Below are positions 1-13,572 of a DNA stretch of 64,000 nt, piece after piece. Made by a program: the position numbers and the translations under genes. Position 1 is the first letter of the stretch, and each line of letters starts with the position of its first letter. The stretch is from Silurus meridionalis (taxonomy: Eukaryota; Chordata; Actinopteri; Siluriformes; Siluridae), in assembly GCF_014805685.1 (NCBI RefSeq), contig NC_060885.1, positions 13,270,132 through 13,334,131 on the forward strand. Reading direction: 5' to 3'. The notes beneath the pieces were generated by a model. That model was given only the letters and a program-made list of their open reading frames with translations. It was not told the origin of the DNA and made no database searches.

Positions 1-3000
1 ATTTAGCAAATAAGCCAGAACGAATCGTTCGTCAGCAAACCGGTTCATCGGGTTTAATGCAGATGACAAAATATATAAGATGGAAAAATGACTGCAGTTT
101 GACATAAGCACTCACTGGCCTAAAAATGCAAAGACTAGCAGATTACACTTTAAATTTGTCATAAGGTGAAACAATCGTTAATTCAAATCCAATTACAATA
201 ACCAATAATGTATTACATTACCTTTTCATCTAGAGTGCCAAACATTTAAAATCACACTACATCTAATGCAAAAAGAAGCAAATAACGTCCATCATTAGGT
301 TCAGTATGCAAGACTAACAGATTTCAGACACTTGTACTGAAATATACTATGACCAAATGTGCCCAAAGAAAGCTGTGCAACCCGATGTTTAAGCTCCCCA
401 AGAGATCAAGGCTGAGGACACTATTTTAAGTCTGGCTAGTTTCTTATCCCTCTTTGGATAAAACCTAGATAAATCAACATCCCTACAATCACATACTACA
501 ATCCAAATAAGTAGAGAAATCCAACAAGCATAACAGGAGAGCCATAAATAAGGCTGTAATATAGAAATAGAAGCACTAGGACTTGAGCGAAAACATGTTT
601 GTTGATATTCTACAAACTAGTGCTAAAATGAATATTTAATAGTCTAATTAGAGCCACGATTTCTTGATTTTAAAAAGATGTCGAGTTACCCACACGTCAG
701 GGTCGATGCCTTAACCGTTTCAACAACCTTTAGAAAAATAATACAGATTTAATACACAAATGACCATAGATGGGTTTGTTCTATGCAAAATATTTAGCTA
801 GCCAGCTAGAGTTAGTCAGCTAGCTCCATCAGGTGAGAACTGTGGACCTAACCACTTCATAAGTTTAATGCAAGCCTACACGTGAGCACACAATCATTAC
901 AGCAGAGGTTTTGCACTTTCACCTTATGCTCAGCAACTGAGTTTTAAACTGCATTTTTTTTTTTTTTAAATGGTCATGTTTCTATAATACTGAAGAACAA
1001 GTAACAATAATTTGTGAAGCCCCAAATTGCCATATTAAATAGCTTGTCAGTACACCACTTGGGCAAACTACTTAGCATGGGATTTTGTGGTTTGGGATGG
1101 AGCCCTGAATTCCCTTTGATCTGACTTGGCACGCTCAGCAATGGGATTAATCCTTGCAGCAAAGAAGCAAACAGCAACCCACATTATGAAACATTCTCCC
1201 ACAAGTTGCCTGTAATAGCATCTATATACCAGAGCAGGTAAAATCCCAAAATCTCATATCCAGCAAGTTGCCATAATAGTATCAACTTTGCTTTTAAATA
1301 TGAAAAAGAACACGCCAGCAAGCAAGAGCATTGTTTGTAGATTTTATTTTATGTACACCATGTAAAAAAATTCCACTGATCTGAGGACAGCGGTCGAGTG
1401 TCTTTGCACTGGCACACGCACAACTGTCCTCCTTTAAATTCATTTCAGGAAGGAGGGGGGAAAAAAAATGTGATCCTTAAAAAGTACAAGAACCTACTAT
1501 TGAAATGCAGTGGTGAGGCGCTTTGCAGTGAGCTTAAAATACACCTCCGCTCGGGTTTGGCTCCCTTCCCCCACATCATTTCCTCCCTGGTTTCCATGCC
1601 TGCTCCCTGACTAAAGTGGCTCTTTAAATTCTCAGGGCCCTAAAAGATCAATCGTGGACCAGAAAGACCTTTTTCTCTTCCACCTGAAGGAGATAGAAAA
1701 GTCGAACCTGCAGCATGAAAGAATCTCAATTTTGCTTAGTGCTCGGGGCACACAGGTATGGAAATCGTAGTACCATAACAGCAGGTATTCGTTTTTTTTT
1801 TTTAAAGCTTTAATAAAGATGTGATGCATAGGAGTTTACACTTCTGTCCATTTCTCCAGTGGAAATTTTCATTTAGTGGGAGACGGTGGTGGGAAGGAAA
1901 AACAAACGCAGGTTGCCAAAAAAAAAAAAAAAAAAAAAAAAGACTAACCACAATAATACAGTGTACACAACTAGTTCCTGAAAGCGTCTTGTTTTCTCTC
2001 GTCCGTGTCCAAACCTGATAGAAAAGAAGTCACTTTCCAGGCGCCGGGTGTGATAGTCAGAACCAGAGGGCTGCTGAGAGCTTGTCCACCGTTCACAGCT
2101 GTAAAACTCTAAATTAGTGTTCGTTGTACGAGTGTCCAGCAGGCCACTGAAGGTACAGATAAAGTGCTTTTCTTTACATGACACATTAAATAATTAAAGC
2201 AAGTACATATGAAACTCTGTGATTCTCAGAAGAATCATGACACCGTTCCCAAAGCCCTCAGACCAAGAGCATCAAAATAACATCGTAAAAATGAAAAATA
2301 AACTAGGGGGGAAAAAAATGGAAAAACAAGTTACATCTCCTCAAAGGGACAGGCCATTTAAAGAACTTCGGCCCTCTGGTGAAAATATATCCATCAATGA
2401 CGACATACTGCATGTTTTTAAGACCTACACAATTATCGCTAGATGCAGAGGATACAAATGAAAGTGTTTCACATTTTCTGTTTTTAAAGAAAAAAAAAAA
2501 AGAAGAGACCTTAGAGTAGGCCAAGTTATTTACCATCGTATAGATGTCCATCTTTTCCTGCTATAGTGGACTAGGTGAATGTCACTAGAGCAGGCTGGCT
2601 ATGGCATCCATGATGAATTCATTAGCTATTGTAATTCTCCTGACAGACAGGAGCTCCTCACTGACAAAAAAAAAAAAACAAACAAAACAAAACAAACAAA
2701 CAAACAGCAGCGGTGGGATCGATCGTATGAGACTGTAGCAAGGTAGTCTGTGCTTCAATCGGCAATAAATACATTCGGATTTAGTGTTGAGCTACGCATT
2801 TATACTAAAAACAGAAGTCCTGAACAAATGGATAGGGTAGAAAAACAGGTGGAGAGTAAGAGTTCTTCTCTTGTATTTCCCAGATGTTCCTGCCTGCTCC
2901 CTCAAGCCCTCGACTGCTTTGCATGGTGACTGATTTCTCCTTCAGTGCAGGCGAAAAATAAAAAGCACCATCACTCATGAGATCGGTAGTAAATGCACTC

Positions 3001-5274
3001 CGTCCAGATTGGGAATGACGGGAGGGGAGCACAGGGTCCTGAATCCAGCCAGAGTCCAGCCTTCCCCTCTTTCACTACTGAAACACAAAACATGCACCTC
3101 GTTCAACAATCTCCAATTTTATGGATTTTTATGTATATGTTTGTGTTTTTCAGGGCAATGGGCATCACAGTCAAGCCATTTTCACAGCAAGTGTTTTGGA
3201 AAGAACAGAAATGCCAATTTGAATTATTCTTAATGCGTTTAATGAAACAATATGGCAGAGTGTATGCGTGTTCATCTCTTTATTGCTTCCTGAATTTATA
3301 TGTTCTCCATTTTAACTAAAACCACATACAATTTTAGCTTCCAAACCAATATCATATATAGCCATTATTCTAGCAAATATTATTTACAGGAGTTTATTAT
3401 TTATTCTATTACATACTTGTCCAGCTTTTACACTTTGAAGCATAGAAAAAAGGAGCAAATTATGATTGAAAAAAAAATGTTTTGACTTAGTGAGATCATC
3501 CGACTAGACAGCTTAACAAAACCCTTACCAACCCACTTATGCTCCCTTTCATTCAGACAAAACATATATTGTAACCAGCTAAAATGGCTAGATAGGAACA
3601 GTCAGACACTGAGTCAATATTTAATGCTAGCAAGATCAGGGACAGCACTCACAAAAGAACTCCTTAGGCTAAAAGAACCCTCTAAGATACACACAAGAGC
3701 ACGTTTTCGGAAACATTTTTACCACTAAATGCAGGACCTAAACATGTTAAAAACTAATAATTGAAAAGGTTTGCTGACAACATTTAATAGTACAAACACA
3801 TACATGCATTTTGAATATCTCAATGACTGCAAGCTTTACATAGGTATTGTGATAGACTGCAGTGTTGTAACTGAAAAGTCACCGCAAGTATCTGTGTTAA
3901 CTCCTGTATTCATTCAACAACGTTCAGCAACATTCTTGCAGACCAGACAAAGGCATTCAAAATGCTCATTCGCAAAAAAAACATGAAGGAAGCTCACATT
4001 CCTCCCAATCCACAGGCAATATTATGGATTTGTGATTACAAGTCTTTTCACGAGTTTTCACCCTCCATGGTTGTTAGTAGTCATGAGACAGAAAGATATG
4101 TCTGGCTGGTGGGAGTTCACAGGTAAGCAAAATGGGGGGAGGGGGTGTTACTTTTTTTAAGTGCTTAACTGTTTTTAAAGTGCACTCAAATAGCACTGGA
4201 GATCATACCAAACGCTATTCTACACATGGAAATTATTATTATTAGACGTGAAGATAAGAAGCCAATATCATCTGCAAGTAGTGATTAAAACTCCTTCTCC
4301 GGGCTGTTATTAAATTAGTCGTTTGAAAATTACCAGCTTTTAGGTAACATTTTTTCGAGCATGAAATTGCGAACAATTTCGGCTATACTTTAATTTTCAT
4401 TGTCCTTTTACAACAATGTTTTGAGTTTACTGTGAAAGCCACCATCACGTCAGCTATGGATTATTTAGGAAACAAGTTTAGGAATTAACTGCAGAATGTA
4501 ACATGAATAAGATTTAAGGAACTTCTAGTGCAAGATGATATTTCTGATGCAGGACCAGACCGCAATAAACAGTTACATGACTCCAGGCACCTTTGAACAA
4601 AAATGCAAGATAGAAAAACATATGATGCGCAGGTCTATGGAACGGCATTTCTATGCGGGAAAACCTACAAAAGTACTGATGTCTGTGTCCACTTGGAGAT
4701 TCTGCTGCTGGTAGTGCATTGACACACTGCAGTGTCTGATTAGGTTTTGCTATGGCTGGGAATAAAATCCTTATGTAATACTGAAACAAATCAGATTTTG
4801 AGATCCAGAGATTTTGAGATTCTCTCCACATTACATAGCTGAACATTGTGAATGCCAAATTCTACTACCCCCTAATTAAACCTGCACACTGCCCTCTCAC
4901 ACCTTCTGTGTACTGTGTTACATTGTACTACCAGAGTTATATAGCATCTAATCAACTAGCACTAGCAAGCAACCTAGCTAACGTTAGCAGGCAGCCTTTC
5001 TAACTTAGAATTTACGTTTCATTTCTTTAGAAGCAAAGTCAAAATGTATTATTTGCAGACTTATTCATATAAGTAAGTCGAATTTGACGAACCTTTGCTG
5101 CTACACGGCGAGGCACATTACATCATCGTGCAACAGTCATTTGCCTGAGAGGTCTCAGGTGAGGACTACGAAGATGTTGCTCAGAGAACTGCACGGTTAG
5201 ACAAGTACGCTATAAACGAACATCTAAACATTTAAAATGATCTAAAGAAAACAATAGTAGCGATGTTGCCTTAC
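1..5274. other. Non-coding region downstream of PWWP2B, possible 3' UTR exon
   Basis: No coding exon recognised on either strand. Because a GTAAGG donor abuts the PWWP2B stop codon, part of the 3' UTR could lie here as a spliced exon. Candidate minus-strand AATAAA signals are at 1348-1343 and 3284-3279. The stretch 1320-3130 is less AT-rich than its surroundings and looks UTR-like, but this is inference. A run of 24 A lies at 1918-1941. Confidence 0.35.
1918..1941 (+). repeat. Poly(A) run, 24 nt
   Basis: Uninterrupted A tract read directly from sequence. Confidence 0.95.
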
Positions 5275-8200
5275 CTATGTCTCGCAGTGTGAGAGCAGAG
5301 AAGTGATCTCGGAGCTCATGTGACCCACCGCTCTAGCTGCCTCGATGATTGCGCGCCGGTACATGCCCTTTTTCTTGCGGTTGAATCGCAGTCGGAAGAA
5401 TTCTCGAAAGGGTGAAAGTTTAGCCACAGAAAGCTGTGAGGTGGTGGGCGAGCCGAACCAGGCCACCTTTGCTTCAGGCCATGATGCATCTGCCTCATCC
5501 TCTTCTCTCCGTGTGCCGCTAATGCTCAGGATCCTGGCTGGCCACCAGGGGAAGCCATGTATCTTTCCCCATACTACATCCCCAACGGTTACAGCGTGGC
5601 CCTCCTCGGTTATGCACTTGCTCATGCTTCGCGTGTGTAATCTCACAGTCAGTGGTGGCACAGTCCTACCCTCACCCCGTGATGCCGACGATGTCGTCGA
5701 GACCGACGACGATACACCAATAACATGCTCGCCAGGTGCCAGCTCACACAACTCTGGTGATGTCCCATCCGAGCTGAAGGACTTGGACTCATCCAGGCTA
5801 TCGCTGCTACACACTGAAAGGCTAGACGAGTCTGCCTTGCGTTTGCCAAAGTTGATAAGGAGTGTGAGGTCACCGTGTCGCTCCGTTTCCTCACCTGACC
5901 ACAGTTCCAGGGCATTTTTGTCCCCAGAGTCCTCGGGTCGAGTCAGCCCTGAACCAGGAACCCTGGGACTCCTGCGCCTTGCCTCCCCCACCAGTTCTGC
6001 CTCATATACAGACACACGCTCCATACCATCCCCACGGGACTTTAAGCGGATTTTGGGTGATGGGATGTCCTGATCTGTCAGTTTTGGGAGTTTGAGTTTG
6101 GGGATAGATACAGTAAGGCCAGTCCGGATGGACTCAATAGCAGATCGTGTGTCTTTTCTGGGCTCACGGCTGTTGTCGTGCTCCCCAAGCCCATTCTGCA
6201 TCAGTTGCTTGGGGCAGAAGGGCTTCACAGAACCATGAACTCTGGATGGGATTTTCATTACTTCCCCTTTCCCTTGTGGAGTACTATAGGAGATCTTTAT
6301 TACTGGGCTGTGAGGCACTACATCACCTCCTGGAAACTTCTCATCCTCCTTTCTATCTTTTCGACAACGCTTGCTTTCATAGCATGGAGCCTCATCTCGC
6401 CTCTTGGATTCTCTTGTGGCATCTCCGTCTTCCTTCCTGAGTCCTTTTGTTGGGGCATCTTTGGTATGCTCCTCCCCTTGTGGTGCATTCTCCTTCCTGG
6501 AAGGCTTGGCCACAGCTGACCCATCTTTACTGTCCTCGTCACTGGTGACTGTGTTCTTGCACTTTTCGCAAAGCACCTGTCTAGGCCTTAGTCTAATCGT
6601 GCTTATGGTCATGCGGCCAGGCTCTCGAGACCGCCTCTTCTTTCTTTTGATTGGTCGGGGTGGAGGCTGAGGAACCCACTGACTGTAGGTATGACGTACC
6701 CACATGGGCTGAGGAAAAGGAGCGCCCTCAAAGTAGGGAGGGTAGGTAGGCTGGCCTGGCTGTACTGGTATGGGTAAGGGGACGACAGGTGGCTTGTCAG
6801 GCTCAGTGTTCTCATCCTTTGGTCGTGGGGCTGACTGAAATGGAGGCTTGGAGCATGGCTCCTCGTTCTGCACGTCAGATTCCTGTCTGGAAATAAGAGA
6901 CTCTTCTGACTTTCCTACGACATCTGGCAGGCAGAACAACCCAGTCCTAGACAGAACAAAAGAAAAAGCCAGTAAGGGCAGTGAAAAGGTAAAAAGGTTC
7001 TAAAAGCAGTTTGAAGAAATCACAAGCTCTCAGACAAGTTAAAATGTATATTCAACTACAGCAGGTACATGTCTGAATAATGTATTCAACTCATTTGTAA
7101 GATATATTAAAAACAAATTCAAAGCAATGGTTACTGTAATAGTTCTCACCTTAAACCAGATTCAAATAGCACTAATCAAGTTGAAAATCTAACAGTGGCT
7201 TCCTACTGACACAGTGTCATAGCATGCAGAGGGTTACCTCTAGTCCCTGGAACTGAAATTCCAAGTAAAGCTCTGGCCACTTTGATCTGGATAGCAATAC
7301 ACACCATGTCTTAATGCTTACAAGGTGCTAAAACATAATCTGTCAGGAACTCAGTTAATAATAAAACTACTAGGAACTTTACATCCACATCGCAATACCT
7401 TTTTGGAATATTCTATTTTAGAACCTAGTTATAAAATGTTGCATACTTATACTAATGGTTAGATAATCATCTAAAAGTCGTGTGGAGGGGAACAGTAAAT
7501 CACATTGCATGATGAAACACTGAGCCATTGTCTTTCTTGAACAGAAGTCTGACCTCAGGTTGGTGCTGCTGTTCATTCCAAAAATAAATTCACACGTCCC
7601 CTTTGTGAAGCAAGGCACTGACGTGCATAGGGCAGGAACTCAAACCATTTTGTCACAATTGGTGAAGAGTGGCTGTAGTCAAGACAGCACACTCAGTGGC
7701 TCGACTCTGTCAAAGACAGCAGACAAAGAGGCCAACAGGCCTGGTTCATATCAATCCCCCCTCCGCACTCACTGAACAAAAACAATCCCATCAACCACCA
7801 GGGATGCAGCAAGGGAGAGCCTGGAGATTTGATTGTTTTCACATCCTGCTTGATATTTGATTGTGTGGTGATTATTAATTAATCCCTATATAAAAAGCTT
7901 CCCTCCCCTCATGCAGTCCTTAGAGACCTCTAATAGAAGAAATACCTGTCTAGTGTGTCTGTGGGGAAAAATAAGCCATGAATACAGATATGTAGGCCAG
8001 AAACACTGCCAATCTCCTGTATTAGCTGCTGTTTTTTTTTTTTTTTTTTTTTTTAAATGATCTGACATTTGTGATATCTTTTGAGCCATCCTACTTTTGA
8101 GGAAATAGAAGTGATTATTTGGGAAAAGTTAGAACAGCCGGACTAAAATGGAAAAACTGAACAAATTGTCCTGACCGTGTAGAGTATAAGCGTTTCTGAG

Positions 8201-10147
8201 CAGCAGTGACTCAGCATCACTATGATTCAACCCATGCTGCTGACACGACATCAATTATCAAAATACAGGAAATGACAAATGATACAACAATGGAGAACAA
8301 GGAAATAACGGGGAAGGCTTTTGAAAAATACATTGACCATGCACACATTATTGGCATAATGAAATGTAGCAATACCAGAACAAAGATCAGAGCACATGTG
8401 ATTAAATAGATAATGACATTGACAACACTTGCTTTGCACAATCATGGTTTCAGGGGTTGAAAATGAGGATACAATGAAAAACAATTAAAACAGGAACCCG
8501 ATTTAAAAACCTGGTTCGGGTAATATGGAAATACGACACTGATATTGTGATATACGAATATAACGATACACATGTGTATTGAGTATCAGAGTCTGATGCT
8601 TTAATAAAACCACCGGTCAATGTTGGTCTAAATGTCGAACTAAGGTTTCATCTTGCTTTGCTCATTAAATAGTTCTACAGTGATGATAAAAAGAAAATAC
8701 AAAAAGAAAACAAAAACACCATTTAGAAAGCAATTTTGAAAACTTTGAGGTTTTTTTTTGCATAAACAGATTCATCTCTCCATCCATTCAAAAAGACAAG
8801 GCCAAAAACAAGGAGAAGGAGAAGCAGAAGATTCTACCGTAGCTATACATTAGTTTTGTTTTTCTGTAATATATACAGCAAAGGAAAATTTTTGAGCCTC
8901 AAGCAAGGTATGCACAAAGAGAAACAAACGGCCAAGTCAGCAGCACAATGATCACTATAAACAACATGCAAGACACAGGGCAAATATTGCAAGGCTGCAG
9001 AACAACTCAGTTCTAGAATACTCCATATTATAAATCCTGCCTAGTAGTACACTTTAAAGGTGTATATTAACTATAACAATTTGCTACAAGTTCAACAAAG
9101 GTCACTAGATTTGGTCAGTGACACCCCACCTGTCTTTGTCTTAGAGAAAGATGGCCTTTTCAGCAGGTTCAACTTCTTTACTTTACAGAACTACGAAATT
9201 AATACGCAAACTTGCTTTCTTTTCACAATATATATGATGTGATAATGTGGTTGCACCTAATATAGAGCTGTAAAGAAGCTTTTGTGTAACAGGCTGATAT
9301 TAATACAGGGTTACACACCGCAGGCAATCTGCTTCACATGTGACTATGGACTGGTTGCTTGTAAAAAACCTGGATTGAAACGCCACGATATTTCAATGGC
9401 ACATTAAAGGAGCGATGTTTTTTATTTATTATTTTTAATTTGTAAGATTGTGTCAAACATGATAAACCAGGGTTTTTACTCCACCTAAATGAGAACCATT
9501 TCAGCTAGCAGCCACCAGCTACAACAATGAGAGATTCTCCTACCCTGGACAATAAGCAAGAATAAATAATAAACATGTATTATTATAAATAAATCCGGCA
9601 GTGCGTTCACAAGCAGTCAGGATAAACTATAGATATGATGTGAACGCTGCATTGTAGGATGATTAGTTACACATATTTTACAGGGGCTAAGAAGCTAACC
9701 TGGGGTAATGTTACTGAATGGATCTTTTTTTTCAATCATATACGAACCTGACAAAATATTTAGAGGTGTAATATTTAATGATGTTGATGCACATGTATGT
9801 GAGACGTGAACAGTGTGTGGAATAAACGCTTATAATGCTAATAATCCTCCTTTGGCTTTGGATAAATAGGTGGCCTGCATGGCTTTGGTTGGCCTCTTCT
9901 TGATGGATAGCGTTTGCTTAGTTAGCCAAATGTATCATAGCTTAGCTTATGGGCCTGAACGCGTTTAAAGCAAAATAATAAGAAATGTGATAAAGAAACA
10001 CACTCACTTTTTGTTGCAGTCCAGCAAAATCCCGGTGTAGCTCCTTTCCCGGTAGGTGAGCGTCACCACCAGTGTGTCATTCAGTATCTGTTCGATGGTG
10101 ACCGGAATCCGGGAGCCGGCCCGCAGCTCCTCGGCGGCGGCCTCCAT
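5275..10147 (-). CDS. PWWP2B: PWWP domain-containing protein 2B, complete CDS in two exons
   Basis: Chromatin protein; the PWWP2A/B family binds nucleosomes and histone deacetylase complexes in the nucleus (family knowledge). Coding exon 1 is 10147-10008, starting at the ATG after GGAAAC and ending at a GTGAGTG donor; exon 2 is 6946-5275, entered through a CTGTCTAG acceptor. The join falls inside a Lys codon and gives 603 aa, close to human PWWP2B (about 590) and shorter than PWWP2A. Visible parts: N-terminal conserved block (residues 12-57, with RSYTGILLDCNKK), a proline-rich stretch with YPPYFEGAPFPQP (about 114-126), a basic KRKKRR patch (about 147-152), a CEKC pair (173-176), the conserved SPVIKISYSTPQGKGE block (about 260), and the C-terminal PWWP domain (499-590) with PWWP at 513-516. 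It ends SHCET then TAG. A GTAAGG donor follows the stop directly. The B paralogue is chosen from length and from the LRRC27/STK32C neighbours. Confidence 0.95.
6947..10007 (-). other. PWWP2B intron 1
   Basis: Intron bounded by the GTGAGTG donor at 10007 and the TCTGTCTAG acceptor ending at 6947 (minus strand). It is AT-rich and holds no second coding exon that I can see. Notable content is a 23-nt T run at 8032-8054. Short open frames such as those near 7560-7860 and 8206-8440 have no recognisable protein character. Confidence 0.7.
8032..8054 (+). repeat. Poly(T) run, 23 nt
   Basis: Uninterrupted T tract inside PWWP2B intron 1. Confidence 0.95.
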
Positions 10148-10400
10148 GTTTCCTGGGAGAAGTGTCCGGCGTGGCGCTGCTCGTTTCCGGGCGCCGGAGC
10201 CGCGCGCGTCGGCCTCAGATCCTCGCTCGTTCTGCTAGCGAGCACGGGAGGCTACACGGGGCCACGGAATGACGCCATCAACCCCACCGGCGCAATTACA
10301 GCCGCGCGGCCAGCCGTGACATCACAAAGAGGCGAGAGAGGGAACCGTGAGCGCGCGAGCCTCCGCTTCTACTCGCGTTCACTTCTCATCCGCGCTTTTT
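10030..10400 (-). promoter_or_regulatory. CpG-rich promoter region of PWWP2B
   Basis: A sharp rise in G+C and in CpG density around the first coding exon and its upstream side, with GCGCGC and CCGCGCG clusters, inside otherwise AT-rich DNA. No TATA box is evident, as expected for a CpG-island promoter of a broadly expressed chromatin gene. It lies about 0.7 kb downstream of the LRRC27 stop, so LRRC27 transcripts must end within a short interval. The exact transcription start cannot be read from sequence. Confidence 0.7.
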
Positions 10401-10954
10401 TTTTTTTGAGGGGAAGATGTTAAGAATCTAAAGATCACCGCGCATTTCAGTTCATTTCTGCCCCAGCCGTGCCCTATCCCGTCAAACACATCCAGCACTT
10501 TTGCCCATTGGTCAATAGCACAAATTATTTAGTTGCTCATAACCTATAATTACACATAGTTGTTTTTATTATCTTCACTATTTCAAGGCTGCTGAAATTA
10601 GACCTACATATAACTTGTCTTGATCCATCAAGAACTGTGATTAATTCACATTGATTACATTGAAGGAATCTACTGTCAAGGCAAAACAAAAACTCCCAAA
10701 CAAATCAGTAACCTGTAAAATCCTACATCGTATTCATCCTGTCTAATTATAGTTACAAGTGTGATGTGATCACACGTTTTACACGATAGTTCCCCCATAA
10801 ATCCAGTAGGCCCTAAGCATAAAATGGCTGACTCCTAAAGCACTGATTAAAGACGACAATGAACACAAATGAAAACCACGCCACCGTATGGTCAAACTCA
10901 AAATCTTTATCAAGACCACCAGTAATGATAATAATAGCCAGTGCACCCTTTACT

Positions 10955-10960
10955 TTTATT
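10955..10960 (-). promoter_or_regulatory. Probable polyadenylation signal of LRRC27
   Basis: AATAAA on the minus strand, 95 nt past the LRRC27 stop codon. Its placement fits a short 3' UTR ending before the PWWP2B promoter. It was chosen by position only. Confidence 0.5.
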
Positions 10961-11054
10961 CAGTGCATTCCAATGGCCTGAATTGTTGCATCCTGTGGTA
11001 GCTGGAAATGTAGAATAAAATGTGGGTCTCCATGTTAATTAACACAGGCACAGA

Positions 11055-11358
11055 TTATAATAAATATTCACTTTCCCCAGTAAAGGCGGTCAAACGATAC
11101 TCCAGACCCTTCACCCGTCTTCTTTCTGCAAGCTCCTTTTGCAGTTGTTTGGCCTTGAACAGAAAAGAAGAAAGTTGTAATTTTAGTCCTGTTTTTCCCT
11201 TTTAACTTTACATTTGGAAACATTGGGAAATTGGAGATTACTTTGTCATTTTTAAAAGAAAGTGTGCTGGAGAATCAAAGTAAATTTCTCACATTTCAGC
11301 CAACCATACCAGCTTACAATACACATTTAAAAGGGAGGTATATTTCTGTATATGTACT

Positions 11359-11422
<64 letters not shown>

Positions 11423-13373
11423 ATAAGAATTACTAGAGATACAAGAACATATGTATTAAGTTTTGGTGTCTGCATTTAACCTTATTTGTAAACATGAATT
11501 GAAATGTGCAGACATGGATTTTTATTAGCGCATTAAACCTGTAAGTAAGTAAGAGGTCTATTCATGTACATAAAGCACTATAAAGTGCAGAGGAAGGAGC
11601 AGAGCATTATTGTAATGATACATTTGATGAAAAATGGACAAAGGATTGTTATTTGACCATTCTTTCTTCTTTTGAAACCATGTATTTCTGTTACTTGAGG
11701 TTTCTAAAAAGAGAATGTTTATTGCAGCCATCTGAATCATACCCAAAGCATTGCAATAAGCAATTTACATGTATTGGATCTTCTACTCTGTGTAGCCACA
11801 TTTGTGCTTGTTTCTATGCAAATTTGTTCTGACAAATGAGGGCCATTTTTGTGTTATTATGTTTCTCTCTTTCTGTATACTTGTGTTTGATAAAAAATAA
11901 TAAAAATGTAAATAAAAAAGAATTTTGATTTTTAAAATTAAAATATAGCTCTTTCTTCACCTCATCCATCTCCTGGGCCGCTGCCTTTGCCTCCTCGGCA
12001 GGTGAGCCCTGAGGTCTTTTGCGTCTCTGCTGCATCATCTGAACATGAATCCTGATGCGCTGCTCAAGCTCTTGGTCCCTTGCCTTCCTAAAGGCACGCA
12101 CAACAGCCAGAAATACAAATGAACACACACCTCACTGACTCAAAGCAGGTCAGCTAATTTAGTAAATTTGTTACCTTCATTACTTGAACAGGTGCGTTTT
12201 AGTGAGTTCATTTCAAGTTCATTTAAGCTCTATAGCAGCCTAAATTAAAATGGCCAAATGGATTAATCAATCCAAATGAGACGACATGCGCCAGCTATGA
12301 CCACTAGATGTCAGTATTGTAAATCGTTTGCTGTCCATAGTCATACAAATGAGGACTAAGTTTAACTATGCAGAAGAAATTGGCAACGTTTTTTGGTAGA
12401 AAGCCAGAATCTTTCAAGATGCATCCCAAACGCATACCATCTGTTTTGACAAGATAACTTGATCATTGTTTTTAGTAACATACAGTTCAGTGTCAGTGGC
12501 TGAGCAGGCTGCAGGTATTAAACTATGTAAATGTGTCTAGGAATACACTTATAGTATTTTCTTAATTTTTTACTCTATGGTAATATCAGATCTAGTATTA
12601 TTTAATGTTTCCTACTGATGTGATACTAAGTTCTGTGATTTAAATTATTAAATGGATGTGACATTGCAAGCAGGTAGAAAAAGTGCCATTCTAAACACAT
12701 TCCTTTTGATGTGGTATTTAAGTATTTAAACTATACAGGAAGGAGGGTCCTCTTTGTAGCACAATGTACATAAATATATATATATACCAACATACAAAAT
12801 ACATAATTTGTACCTGGCCTTCTCCATTTCCTCCTGTTTTCTTAATGATGTCTGTTGAGTGAGATGGGATTCACTGCTTGAGTTGTTATTCGGGGTTTGA
12901 CCAGTGTTGTTTGGATTACTGGAGAAGTTCTTCACACAATATACATACAAGGAGCAGTGTTATTGTATGCCTTTCTCATTTATACTAAAATGACACTCAT
13001 TAGCAAAAGAAAATCTTTTAAAAAGTAATCAAAAGTGAAAAGTAAATATATGGGAATGAACACTGCGACATTCACTCTGTCACAGTGTTTGCATGGAAAA
13101 TTTTAAAAGTGCATTACAGACACTGTGATGTTAAACCTTAAAGAAAAGTGCATCTTTAACATTAGCTGAACATTTGATAAATATTCAGTAGGAGAAACAA
13201 TCTCCCTGTTTATTGCTCTGACATTAGAACAGAACATTTTACCTCTTCTTTTAGATGCTTGTCCTCCTGGTATTCCAGCATTTTTCTCTCCTGCATGATC
13301 TTGGCCTGGTTTCTCCACTTCTTCAGCAGCTCCTCATTTCTGAGACATGCAAACCCCAGAGGTGAGAAGTTAT

Positions 13374-13468
<95 letters not shown>

Positions 13469-13537
13469 AGTTTTATTTTGCTGCAGTGTTTCTTTAAATA
13501 TCCTTAAACAGCTTTGTTTTATGTTTTTTTGTTTGTT

Positions 13538-13572
<35 letters not shown>

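Noticed and set aside
2993..3319. 108-codon plus-strand ORF downstream of PWWP2B
   Set aside because: No recognisable domain, low-complexity hydrophobic end, overlaps another frame; probably chance in non-coding DNA.
5345..6073. 242-codon plus-strand ORF
   Set aside because: It is antisense to PWWP2B exon 2, whose minus-strand frame has clear family homology and splice structure.
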